Shown one piece after another: positions 1 through 6,063 of a DNA stretch of 8,261 bases. A model generated the notes under the pieces. It made no database searches and had not been told where the DNA came from. It worked only from the letters and a program-made list of their open reading frames with translations. This DNA comes from an uncultured Porphyromonadaceae bacterium. Its GTDB lineage: Bacteria; Bacteroidota; Bacteroidia; Bacteroidales; Muribaculaceae. The stretch lies in NCBI GenBank assembly GCA_947166165.1, contig CAMVDK010000137.1:1-8261 (forward strand). Reading direction: 5' to 3'. Every line of letters starts with the position of its first letter. Within the stretch, counting starts at the first letter, position 1. The translations under genes and the position numbers were made by a program.

Positions 1-140
1 ATTAATAGAACCCACCATAAAAAAAGTCGGCGCACCTATGCCGATGCCCCTGTGAGTGTGCTGCGTGAGAGCACCGCGTGAGATCCATCGCACTGGCCAT
101 CGCGCAGGCAGCCGCTCGCGTAGGGCGGTGGGATTGTCCC
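1..140. other. Non-coding 3' flank with small repeats and hairpins
   Basis: No credible coding sequence is visible here. The stretch holds a direct repeat GCGTGAGA (63-70 and 76-83) and a short inverted repeat GTGCT/AGCAC (58-62 with 70-74, loop 7 nt). A terminator-like hairpin lies at 19-45. It follows the main terminator of the minus-strand gene at 237-2171, so it may simply be the far 3' region of that gene or of a gene beyond the window edge. A small minus-strand RNA ending at the distal hairpin is possible but unsupported, since no promoter was recognised for it. Confidence 0.4.
19..45 (-). terminator. Possible second rho-independent terminator
   Basis: Read on the minus strand, a 5-bp GC-rich stem (TCGGC/GCCGA, plus positions 27-31 with 40-44, 8-nt loop) is followed by C and then a run of seven T (plus 19-25). 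The stem is short but the T tract is good. It lies about 100 bp beyond the stronger terminator at 141-175, so it is either a backup terminator or the end of a separate minus-strand transcript. Confidence 0.5.
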
Positions 141-175
141 AAAAAAGGCCTCCCCCGGCAAATGGGGGGAGGCCT
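141..175 (-). terminator. Strong rho-independent terminator
   Basis: An 11-bp perfect inverted repeat (plus 146-156 with 165-175, sequence AGGCCTCCCCC and its complement, 8-nt spacer) is followed on the minus strand by six T (plus 141-146). This is a textbook intrinsic terminator about 60 bp past the stop codon of the minus-strand secreted-protein gene at 237-2171, and it most likely ends that transcript. Confidence 0.88.
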
Positions 176-190
176 CGTTCAGGTCTCGGC

Positions 191-225
191 GGCTGGTGCC
201 TCATTTACAGGGGGGCACCATAGCC
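191..225 (-). other. Stem-loop in the 3' UTR of the secreted-protein gene
   Basis: GGCTGGTGCC (191-200) pairs with GGCACC (214-219) and, after a 2-nt bulge, AGCC (222-225), giving a 10-bp bulged stem with a 13-nt loop. It lies between the stop codon and the terminator and has no T run of its own. It would therefore be a transcript structure, possibly affecting mRNA 3' stability, and not a terminator. Function is inferred only from position. Confidence 0.5.
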
Positions 226-236
226 GGTAAGCGAAA

Positions 237-2171
237 TTACAGAGCCAGGATGATGTTGACCAGCTCGCTCACATCGTCGATGTCGACGTTGGAGCTGCCG
301 TTCAGGTCGGCATTGCCAGGATAAGCGTCGGCGCTCACCTTCTCAAGGATGATGTTGACGAGGGCACTCACGTCCTCAACATCGATGTTGCCGTCGCCGG
401 TCACATCGCCGTGCTTCAGCGCGGCAGCCTTCTTGGTGATGACCAGCTTCATGGTCTCCAGGTTCACGTTGAGCGTGTAGTCGCCAGCGGCGATCTTGAG
501 GGCGTCACCGCCATTCTCCAGCGAGATTTCGGCGCCGAGCAGCTCGTCGGTCACCACGAAGTCGCCCTCGCTCACAGCACCGAAGCGGTAGGGAGCGATG
601 GCGTCCCAAGCATCGGCGTTGTCGGCCAGCTTCTTGGTGAAGCTGAAGTAGTTGAAGCCATCGTTGCGGCCGTCGAAGTTGACATCGGCGGTGTAGACGT
701 TGTTGTCCTCGGTGGCCATCTCCAAGCCCACATTGGGAGCCCAGCCGTTCTCGTTCACCTCGCCAAGGATGTAGAGGCTGGTGGGTTCAACAGGCTCGAC
801 CCACTCGCCGGCGATGACCAGCTTCATGGTCTCGGGATCGATGGTGAAGGTCCAGGTGCCGGCCACGGGAATCTGGAAGTTCATGCCCGGGTTCGAGACC
901 TCGAGCTCGGTGGCCTGCTCAACCTGCTCCTTGGTGACGATGAAGTTGCCTCCGTCGGTCACGCCGCCCAGCCAGTCGCCGTTCTCGTTGCGGAACTTGA
1001 ACTCGGCGTTTTCGGCCATCTCCTGGGTGACCACCCACTTGCCGGTGGCGTCCTTGGTCATGGCCAGCATGTTGTCCTGATCCCAGTTGTTGAACGAGCC
1101 AATCAGGTACATGGCGGGTTCGGGAGCGGGTGCGGGATACACAAACTCATCGCCCACGAGGGTGATGGTGGCAGCACCGCGCTGACCCAGCCAGTACTTG
1201 GTCTCGGTGTCGTAGCCCGTCCAGTCGGTGTCGAAGGTGAGCACGGTCTCGGTGCCGGTGCCGGTGAGATCAGTAAGACTGCTTCCGTCGGTGCCATAAA
1301 GAACATAGGCACCATTGTCGTTGGTGAAAAGAACAGGGTGATCGGCAAGCCAGGTGTGGTCGGCGGCCAGGGTGATGTTCACCGGGTTGTCGCTCAAGCC
1401 GGCGAAGTTGTTCACGGTAGCCACATAGTTCTCCTGGGTGATGCTCATGGCAGAGGCCCAGGTGAAGCTGTTGTAGCTGTAGGTCATCACGCTGTGCACC
1501 GTGGGGTCAGCCACCATCTCGCTGCCGGGTTTCCACAGCGGGGTGAGGTAGTAGCCGGCGTAGGTGCCCGAGACAATCACGCGCTCCATCCAGATGTTGG
1601 AGGCCCAGACAATCTCGTTGTCGATAATGAAAGCCGTGGGGTCGGTGTAGTACCAGCCAGCGGCGTTCTGCGTGTCGCCCTCATAGTAGAATATGGCCTT
1701 GATGTAGCACGTGCCGTAGTTGCTGGTGTAGGCCGCCTCTTGATTCTCGCCAAGGGTGAAGGTGGGGACGCTGTAGGTGGTCAGGTCGAGCGTGGCGCTG
1801 ACGGGGCCGTCGAACATACCGGCAATCATGAACGTGCCGGCAGCGTCGTCGGCATTGTAGAACACCACGGGTTCGGTGTAGGTGCCTGTCGCTGCAATCG
1901 TGTCGGGATCCACGCCGTAGGAGCTGGCCATGTCGTAGGTCCAGCTGTAGCCGCCGAGCAGGTCGCTGGCCACGGTCACGGGGGTGTTGATCTTCTTGGG
2001 GGCGCGGTTGGCGATGGCTTTCTCGGCCAGCTTGGCAACCACTTCCTTCGGTGCCTGCTTGGCATTCATGGGAGTGCCCAGCTGCACGCTGCTCTCGATG
2101 GGAGCGTAGTTGAATGCCGATGCAGCAAATGCGACTGCAAAGGCAAAGGCGCTAAGTAAGTACTTCTTCAT
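237..2171 (-). CDS. Secreted protein with two SusE/SusF-like modules and a C-terminal dockerin-like doublet
   Basis: This is a 644-residue exported protein. Residues 1-19 form a Sec signal peptide (basic MKKY start, Ala/Phe-rich core, AxA-type site A17-S18-A19). There is no lipobox cysteine, so it is probably not a lipoprotein. Residues about 60-345 are an aromatic-rich region, probably beta, that I cannot assign. After a Pro-rich linker (345-353), residues about 353-457 form a module beginning MYLIGSFNNWD and containing FKFRNENGDW, typical of the SusE/SusF starch-binding type. A diverged second copy spans about 464-581 (SLYILGEVNENGW). The tail has two dockerin-type Ca-binding loops: D589-D600 (DVTGDGNIDVED) and D622-D633, where Ser626 replaces the usual Asp at loop position 5. 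Each loop is followed by the same helix motif, LVNIIL. A carbohydrate-binding or surface-display role is inferred. No susC/susD or glycosidase gene is present in the window, and no cohesin partner is visible. ATG 2171 is chosen because the signal peptide follows it directly. Confidence 0.88.
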   Translation of the reverse strand: MKKYLLSAFAFAVAFAASAFNYAPIESSVQLGTPMNAKQAPKEVVAKLAEKAIANRAPKKINTPVTVASDLLGGYSWTYDMASSYGVDPDTIAATGTYTEPVVFYNADDAAGTFMIAGMFDGPVSATLDLTTYSVPTFTLGENQEAAYTSNYGTCYIKAIFYYEGDTQNAAGWYYTDPTAFIIDNEIVWASNIWMERVIVSGTYAGYYLTPLWKPGSEMVADPTVHSVMTYSYNSFTWASAMSITQENYVATVNNFAGLSDNPVNITLAADHTWLADHPVLFTNDNGAYVLYGTDGSSLTDLTGTGTETVLTFDTDWTGYDTETKYWLGQRGAATITLVGDEFVYPAPAPEPAMYLIGSFNNWDQDNMLAMTKDATGKWVVTQEMAENAEFKFRNENGDWLGGVTDGGNFIVTKEQVEQATELEVSNPGMNFQIPVAGTWTFTIDPETMKLVIAGEWVEPVEPTSLYILGEVNENGWAPNVGLEMATEDNNVYTADVNFDGRNDGFNYFSFTKKLADNADAWDAIAPYRFGAVSEGDFVVTDELLGAEISLENGGDALKIAAGDYTLNVNLETMKLVITKKAAALKHGDVTGDGNIDVEDVSALVNIILEKVSADAYPGNADLNGSSNVDIDDVSELVNIILAL

Positions 2172-2211
2172 AAAACTACAGAATTTTTGGTTAAACTATT
2201 AATCTAATGTG

Positions 2212-2229
2212 CCAGCCTGCCAGGCTTGG
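2212..2229. repeat. Imperfect palindrome in the leader of the secreted-protein gene
   Basis: CCAGCCTGC is followed directly by CAGGCTTGG, an inverted repeat with one extra T in the right arm. It lies about 40 bp before the start codon of the leftward gene and inside its predicted leader of roughly 100 nt. It could fold in the mRNA or be a protein-binding site; nothing in the sequence decides between these. Confidence 0.4.
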
Positions 2230-2280
2230 GCATGGAGGCCGGCGATGGTTATTTCGGCTTTCGATTATATCTTGAATGCG

Positions 2281-2312
2281 CAAAATTACGGCTTTGTTGC
2301 GTCTTTTCCAAA
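2281..2312 (-). promoter_or_regulatory. Bacteroidetes-type promoter for the secreted-protein gene
   Basis: On the minus strand TTTG (plus 2309-2312) is followed by a 20-nt spacer and then TAATTTTG (plus 2288-2281). This matches the Bacteroidetes primary-sigma pattern of a -33 TTTG and a -7 TAnnTTTG. Transcription would start near 2270-2275, leaving an untranslated leader of about 100 nt before the ATG at 2171, which is long for this group. Confidence 0.72.
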
Positions 2313-2444
2313 TTTTTTGAGGATTTTTTTTACGGTTTGGCGTTTTTTTATGGCAAAATGCTGATAAGAACAGCTGCATGGCCACCTTCATCGGCACGGC
2401 GGAGCTATGGCGCGTGAAGGTTGTGCGTCGCAATAGCGGCGGAA

Positions 2445-2453
2445 GGGGGGGGG
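2445..2453. repeat. Homopolymeric run of nine G
   Basis: Nine consecutive G lie in the intergenic region, followed by AGACCCC, so the last four G could pair with CCCC across a 3-nt loop. Runs like this can vary in length by slippage. It lies about 70 bp upstream of the -33 element of the DUF6056 promoter and outside any gene. No function can be assigned. Confidence 0.5.
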
Positions 2454-2506
2454 AGACCCCATTGCTGGACCTCTGGACGAGGTCGCCGCAGCTCGGGGGC
2501 GACAAA

Positions 2507-2520
2507 AAAACGCGCGTTTT
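2507..2520. promoter_or_regulatory. Perfect 14-bp palindrome next to a promoter (possible operator)
   Basis: AAAACGCGCGTTTT is a perfect palindrome whose last base is 2 bp before the -33 TTTG of the DUF6056-ruvC promoter. A longer A run (2504-2510) lies on its left. The location fits a regulator-binding site or an UP-like A/T tract. No regulator gene is nearby, so this is a positional inference. Confidence 0.35.
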
Positions 2521-2522
2521 GT

Positions 2523-2553
2523 TTTGCACTGCGGGCGTTTTGCCGTAAATTTG
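2523..2553 (+). promoter_or_regulatory. Bacteroidetes-type promoter for the DUF6056-ruvC-acyltransferase operon
   Basis: TTTG (2523-2526), a 19-nt spacer and TAAATTTG (2546-2553) match the Bacteroidetes primary-sigma consensus exactly. Transcription should begin near 2559-2561, about 26 nt before ATG 2587. The site overlaps the in-frame upstream extension of the gene, which settles the start codon: translation cannot begin at the TTG at 2524 from this promoter. Confidence 0.82.
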
Positions 2554-2586
2554 CCGATTATTTTTCAAAAACATGACTCTATCAAG

Positions 2587-4293
2587 ATGACATTCAACGC
2601 CAATACCCGTGAACGGACGCTCTACTTCGCTCTGCTGCTGGTCGTGGTTGCGCCGCTGTTCTATGTGCTCAACGCGCTCACGCCGCTCAAGCCCGACGAT
2701 GTGATGTATGCCTTGCAGATGCACAACCTGCAAGAACGCATCGACGGCTGGGCGTCGCTGCTGCGCTCGCAGGCGTTCCACTACGTCGACACCAACGGAC
2801 GCGTGAGCAGCAGCTTTCTGGTTCAGCTGTTCTGCGGCCTGCTGGGCAAGCCGCTGTTCAATGTGTGCAACGCCCTGGTGGCCGCAGTCTTTGTCCACCT
2901 GGCCGCCAGGCTGGTGGCCGGACGCAGTGGCAGTGTAGTGGCGCTGGCCATGGCACTGGCCTTTGTGATGACGCTCATGCCCGTGCCGGGCGAGACCATG
3001 CTGTGGGTGAGCGGCGCAGTGAACTACCTGTGGGCCGCTACGGCATCGCTGGCGCTGCTGGTGTGGCTGGCGGGCGAGGGCTCGCAGCGACGCGCGCCGT
3101 GGTGGCGCCACCTGCTGGTGCTGCTGCTCGCACTGCTGGCAGGTGCCATGAACGAGAGCGTTGGAGCCGGCACACTGCTGGGCCTGGCGCTCTACTTCGC
3201 GCTCAACCGCGAACGCTTTGCCCCGCTGGCGCGCACGGCCCTGCTGGGCTACGCACTGGGCGTGGCACTGATTTTCGCCTCGCCCGCCGCCTGGCAGCGA
3301 CTCTCCGACGGCGGCGACGTGAACATGCACATGACGCTGGCGCAGATGCTCTCGCGGCGCGTCATCAACACATGCACCAAGAGCCTGCACTTCGTCACGC
3401 CCGCGCTGGTCGTGCTCGGCGTGGTGGTGGCTCTGGTCAGGCACCGGTTCTCCGCTTTGCGGTCGAGCATGGTGCTGTGGTGCTTTGGCGGCGTGATGCT
3501 GGCCATCGTGGCGCTGAGCATCACCAACAGCTACCGCAGCTACACAGCCTTTGCCCTCTACAGCTTCGTGCTTGTGGGCCAGGTGCTGCACCGCTACCTG
3601 GACGGCCGCCGCATGGCGCGCTGGGTGGCCGCCGTCCTGCTGGCGGGATGCGCCGTGATGGCGGTGCGTGCGGTGAACGACACGAGCGTCTACAAGCGCT
3701 ACGACGACGGCGTGACCGCCGCCATCGCCTCCGCGCCACGCGAGTGCGTGCTCCCCGCCTCGCAGCCCCCGGTGGTGAGCCGGTGGGTGTATCCCGTCAC
3801 CTACGACAACGACGGCTACATGACCCACAAATTCTACTACTGCTGCTACTACGGCAAGGACAACCTGCAGTTCCTGCCGCCCGACATCTATGCCCGTTAC
3901 ACCAGCGGCGACATGCTGGCCGGCGGCGAGGTGGCCCCCTTTGAGCTGGCCGACAGCGTGCCGGCACCCATGCGGCTCATCACCTTCGCCGGTCATCCCT
4001 ACTCGATCATCGACATGGACACCGTGAGGCCGCGGCTGGCCTCGCCGCAGGCCCGCGTCTACTACGCCTCGATGGAGCAGCACCTGGGCACCGAGCGTTC
4101 CCAGCGCCTCAAGCGCTGGGGCGAGTTCCCCGAGTTCATGCCCATGTCGCAGTACTACCTCAAGCAGCGCGGCCGCTACTACCTGGTGCTGCCCGAGCTC
4201 GAGCCCGACGTGGTGGCCATCGAGGTGCCGCTGCACCTGGGCGGCGAGCAACGTGTGCTGAGATTCAACAAAACCAACACCCAGCAGCCATGA
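2587..4293 (+). CDS. DUF6056 family polytopic membrane protein (GT-C-like)
   Basis: This is a 568-residue integral membrane protein. About ten or eleven hydrophobic segments are visible (about 12-32, 74-110, 115-133, 143-162, 173-190, 193-206, 215-233, 269-286, 295-312, 318-335, 344-361). A soluble C-terminal part follows from about residue 362. The first loop carries an acidic pair (D37, D38 in LKPDDVMYAL) and the loop before the second segment has NGR (70-72), as in DUF6056 proteins. An acidic first loop is also typical of GT-C glycosyltransferases that use polyprenyl-phosphate sugars. Transfer of a sugar to an envelope glycan is therefore plausible but not shown. The C-terminal part has an unusual Tyr/Cys patch (YYCCYYG, 417-423). 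The start is set at ATG 2587 because the promoter overlaps the longer frame from 2524. The stop codon overlaps the ruvC start as ATGA, so the two genes are probably translationally coupled. Confidence 0.82.
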   Translation: MTFNANTRERTLYFALLLVVVAPLFYVLNALTPLKPDDVMYALQMHNLQERIDGWASLLRSQAFHYVDTNGRVSSSFLVQLFCGLLGKPLFNVCNALVAAVFVHLAARLVAGRSGSVVALAMALAFVMTLMPVPGETMLWVSGAVNYLWAATASLALLVWLAGEGSQRRAPWWRHLLVLLLALLAGAMNESVGAGTLLGLALYFALNRERFAPLARTALLGYALGVALIFASPAAWQRLSDGGDVNMHMTLAQMLSRRVINTCTKSLHFVTPALVVLGVVVALVRHRFSALRSSMVLWCFGGVMLAIVALSITNSYRSYTAFALYSFVLVGQVLHRYLDGRRMARWVAAVLLAGCAVMAVRAVNDTSVYKRYDDGVTAAIASAPRECVLPASQPPVVSRWVYPVTYDNDGYMTHKFYYCCYYGKDNLQFLPPDIYARYTSGDMLAGGEVAPFELADSVPAPMRLITFAGHPYSIIDMDTVRPRLASPQARVYYASMEQHLGTERSQRLKRWGEFPEFMPMSQYYLKQRGRYYLVLPELEPDVVAIEVPLHLGGEQRVLRFNKTNTQQP

Positions 4294-4853
4294 ACGACCA
4301 GTGGGACAAAATCATCATCGGCATCGACCCGGGCACCAACGTGATGGGCTACGGGCTGCTTGGCATCAAGGGCAAGACGCCCAGCATGATTGTGATGGGC
4401 GTGCTCCGGCTCAACAAGATGGACGACCACTACATGCGGCTGCACCGCATCTTTGAGCGCGTCACGGGGCTCATCGAGCAGTACTTGCCCGACGAGATGG
4501 CCATCGAGGCCCCGTTCTTCGGCAAAAACGTGCAGTCGATGCTCAAGCTGGGGCGTGCGCAGGGCGTGGCCATCGCCGCCGCATTGGGGCGCCAGGTGCC
4601 CATCACCGAGTACGAGCCACGCAAAATCAAGATGGCCATCACCGGCAATGGCGCAGCGAGCAAGGAGCAGGTGGCAGCCATGCTGCAGCGCATCCTCAAG
4701 CTGCAGCCCGAGCAGATGCCCGACCTGCTCGACGCCACCGACGCTCTGGCGGCCGCGCTGTGCCATCACTACGAGACCGGAAAGCCTTTCGCCGGCCATG
4801 GAGTCAAGTCGTGGAAAACCTTCATCGCCCAGCACCCCGACCGCGTGAAATGA
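4290..4853 (+). CDS. ruvC: Crossover junction endodeoxyribonuclease RuvC
   Basis: RuvC is the Holliday-junction resolvase. As a dimer it cuts four-way DNA junctions symmetrically, after RuvAB branch migration, during recombinational repair in the cytoplasm. The 187-residue product has the usual family length and the full RNase H-like active site: D13 in GIDPGT, E73 in AIEAPFFGKN, and D148 and D151 in DLLDATDALAAA, corresponding to E. coli D7, E66, D138 and D141. The junction-contacting stretch FFGKNVQSMLKLGRAQG is intact. The gene starts inside the stop codon of the DUF6056 gene (ATGA) and its own stop overlaps the ATG of a 32-codon mini-ORF. It is therefore expressed from the promoter at 2523-2553, with no internal promoter seen. 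ruvA and ruvB are not in the window. Confidence 0.97.
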   Translation: MNDQWDKIIIGIDPGTNVMGYGLLGIKGKTPSMIVMGVLRLNKMDDHYMRLHRIFERVTGLIEQYLPDEMAIEAPFFGKNVQSMLKLGRAQGVAIAAALGRQVPITEYEPRKIKMAITGNGAASKEQVAAMLQRILKLQPEQMPDLLDATDALAAALCHHYETGKPFAGHGVKSWKTFIAQHPDRVK

Positions 4854-4948
4854 ATATGAACCGAAAAGAGAACAAAGGAACGATGCCCGGAACCTGCGAG
4901 TCTGCCATGCAGGCGGGTTTGCGCCGCGCATCAAGCACCTGCCAATGA
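4850..4948 (+). CDS. Candidate 32-codon mini-ORF bridging ruvC and the acyltransferase gene
   Basis: An ATG at 4850 overlaps the ruvC stop (ATGA). The frame runs 32 codons and its TGA overlaps the ATG of the acyltransferase gene at 4945 (again ATGA). The peptide starts MNMNRKENKG and contains CESAMQAGLRR. It is basic, has two cysteines and resembles no family I know. It may encode a real small protein, or it may matter only as a coupling device that carries ribosomes from ruvC to the next gene. It may also be chance, since the frame is short and ATGA junctions are easy to find. The double exact overlap is seen directly; the function is inference. Confidence 0.35.
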   Translation: MNMNRKENKGTMPGTCESAMQAGLRRASSTCQ

Positions 4949-6063
4949 ATCCTGCAATGAACCCAACCACCACCAGCCCCTCGGCCCCCATGCTCAGCCG
5001 CACAGAGTGCGCCGTGCTCAAGGGTCTGGCCATCCTGGCCATCGTAGCCCACAACTTCGCCCACGAGATTCCGGGCATAGTGCGCGAAAATGAGTTCGGC
5101 CTCGACCCCACGCGCACCTCGCAGCTGGTGCACGCCTGCCTGAGTCCCGATGCCAACGTCGTGCTGCATGCCCTCTCTTTCATGGGGCACTATGGCGTGG
5201 CCCTGTTCCTGTTTCTGAGTGGCTACGGACTGGTGCTCAAGTATGAGCGCGGCCAAAAGCCCTTCGAAGGCCTGGGCCGGTTCATGGCCCGGCACTACGT
5301 CAAGCTGCTCAAGCTGATGACGCTTCCGCTGCTGTGCTTCCTGGGGCTGAGGCTGCTGTATCACAAGACGGTGGAGCCGGTCAACGTGGTCGCGCAGTTC
5401 ACCATGGTCATCAACCTGCTGAGCGAGCCGCGGATGCGCATCCAGCCCGGCCCGTTCTGGTTCTTCGGACTCATCATGCAGCTCTACCTGCTCTATGGCC
5501 TGCTGCTGCGCGCCCGGGGGCGTGCCCGCTGGTGGTCGTGGGCCGGGCCGCTGCTGTTTGCCGGTGTGTGCCATGCGGCGCAGGTGGTGGGCGAGCGCGA
5601 GGGAGGGCTCGACATGCTCATCTATCTGCGCTACAACGCCCCCATGGCCGGATGGTCGTTCGCTCTGGGACTGCTGGCGGCGCGCTATGGGCGCCGGGTG
5701 GCCGTGAGCCGATGGCTCGGCGCCGCGCTGGTGGCGGTGGCCGGAGGCGCGGTGGTGCTCATGTCGGTGCGCCTGCACCACTGGCTGCTCACACCCGCGG
5801 TGGTCGTGGTGGCCGGGGTGATTCTGGTGTGGGTGCTGCCCAAGTCGTGGCATCGCCCGCTGGCTTGGATGGGAGGCCTGTCGGCGATGCTGTTCACCGT
5901 CCACCCCATCGTGCGCCTGCTGCTCATCGACTATGCCGAGAGCTGGCCCTATGCATGGCTGCTGGCCTACATGGCGGCCTCGGTGCTCCTGGCCATGGCC
6001 TACCGGTGGCTGCTGGGCCGATGCGAGGCGGTCAGAATAGCGCGCTCAGCACGCGGGCAGTGA
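4945..6063 (+). CDS. Acyltransferase-3 family membrane protein
   Basis: This is a 372-residue polytopic membrane protein of the acyltransferase-3 (OafA/NodX-like) family, whose members move acetyl or other acyl groups onto extracytoplasmic sugars or lipids. Family signs are the opening helix with LKGLAILAIVAHNF (the conserved His is H36), the second-helix motif GHYGVALFLFLSGYG (81-95), PGPFWFFGLIMQLYLLY (168-184), and a late helix ending LFTVHPIVR (316-324). About ten hydrophobic segments are visible. The acceptor cannot be read from the sequence. The association with a DUF6056 protein two genes upstream suggests an envelope glycan, which is inference. ATG 4945 is chosen because it gives the ATGA overlap with the mini-ORF; ATG 4957 and ATG 4990 are in-frame alternatives that would not affect the core. 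The last 32 bp overlap the convergent DUF4112 gene. Confidence 0.85.
   Translation: MNPAMNPTTTSPSAPMLSRTECAVLKGLAILAIVAHNFAHEIPGIVRENEFGLDPTRTSQLVHACLSPDANVVLHALSFMGHYGVALFLFLSGYGLVLKYERGQKPFEGLGRFMARHYVKLLKLMTLPLLCFLGLRLLYHKTVEPVNVVAQFTMVINLLSEPRMRIQPGPFWFFGLIMQLYLLYGLLLRARGRARWWSWAGPLLFAGVCHAAQVVGEREGGLDMLIYLRYNAPMAGWSFALGLLAARYGRRVAVSRWLGAALVAVAGGAVVLMSVRLHHWLLTPAVVVVAGVILVWVLPKSWHRPLAWMGGLSAMLFTVHPIVRLLLIDYAESWPYAWLLAYMAASVLLAMAYRWLLGRCEAVRIARSARGQ

Larger units (their letters stand above)
2172..2586. other. Divergent intergenic region
   Basis: These 415 bp separate the leftward secreted-protein gene from the rightward DUF6056-ruvC operon. The region holds one promoter per direction (minus 2281-2312, plus 2523-2553), an imperfect palindrome in the leftward leader (2212-2229), a run of nine G (2445-2453) and a perfect AT/CG palindrome (2507-2520). 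The 210 bp between the two -33 elements contain T-rich tracts but no convincing gene. A 63-codon open frame at 2226-2417 has no protein-like features and overlaps the leftward promoter. Confidence 0.7.

Noticed and set aside
411..2159. 582-codon plus-strand open frame opposite the secreted-protein gene
   Set aside because: It lies wholly antisense to a gene with a clear signal peptide and domains. Its translation is a Val/Gly/His-rich shadow with no family features, produced by GC-rich codon bias.
2482..2503. GTCGCC/GGCGAC inverted repeat considered as a terminator
   Set aside because: On the plus strand it is followed by A, not T, and on the minus strand the T run precedes the stem. No gene ends nearby in either direction.
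2524..2586. Upstream in-frame extension of the DUF6056 gene from a TTG codon
   Set aside because: The extension overlaps the -33 and -7 elements, so it would not be transcribed from that promoter. The ATG at 2587 directly precedes the first membrane helix.
2191..4251. 686-codon minus-strand open frame opposite the DUF6056 gene
   Set aside because: The translation is His/Gln/Arg-rich without hydrophobic core patterns and runs through both promoters of the intergenic region. It is an antisense shadow.
4453..4848. 131-codon Ser/Arg/Pro-rich plus-strand frame inside ruvC
   Set aside because: It lies in another frame of a gene with a complete RuvC active site, and its composition is typical of a shifted GC-rich frame.
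4880..4944. Possible dispersed repeat shared with 2208-2245 (both contain a CTGCCA-GC core with flanking partial symmetry)
   Set aside because: Only about ten bases align well and the rest differs, which is expected by chance in GC-rich DNA.
4822..5904. 360-codon minus-strand open frame opposite the acyltransferase gene
   Set aside because: It is low-complexity His/Gln/Arg sequence antisense to a well-supported membrane protein gene.
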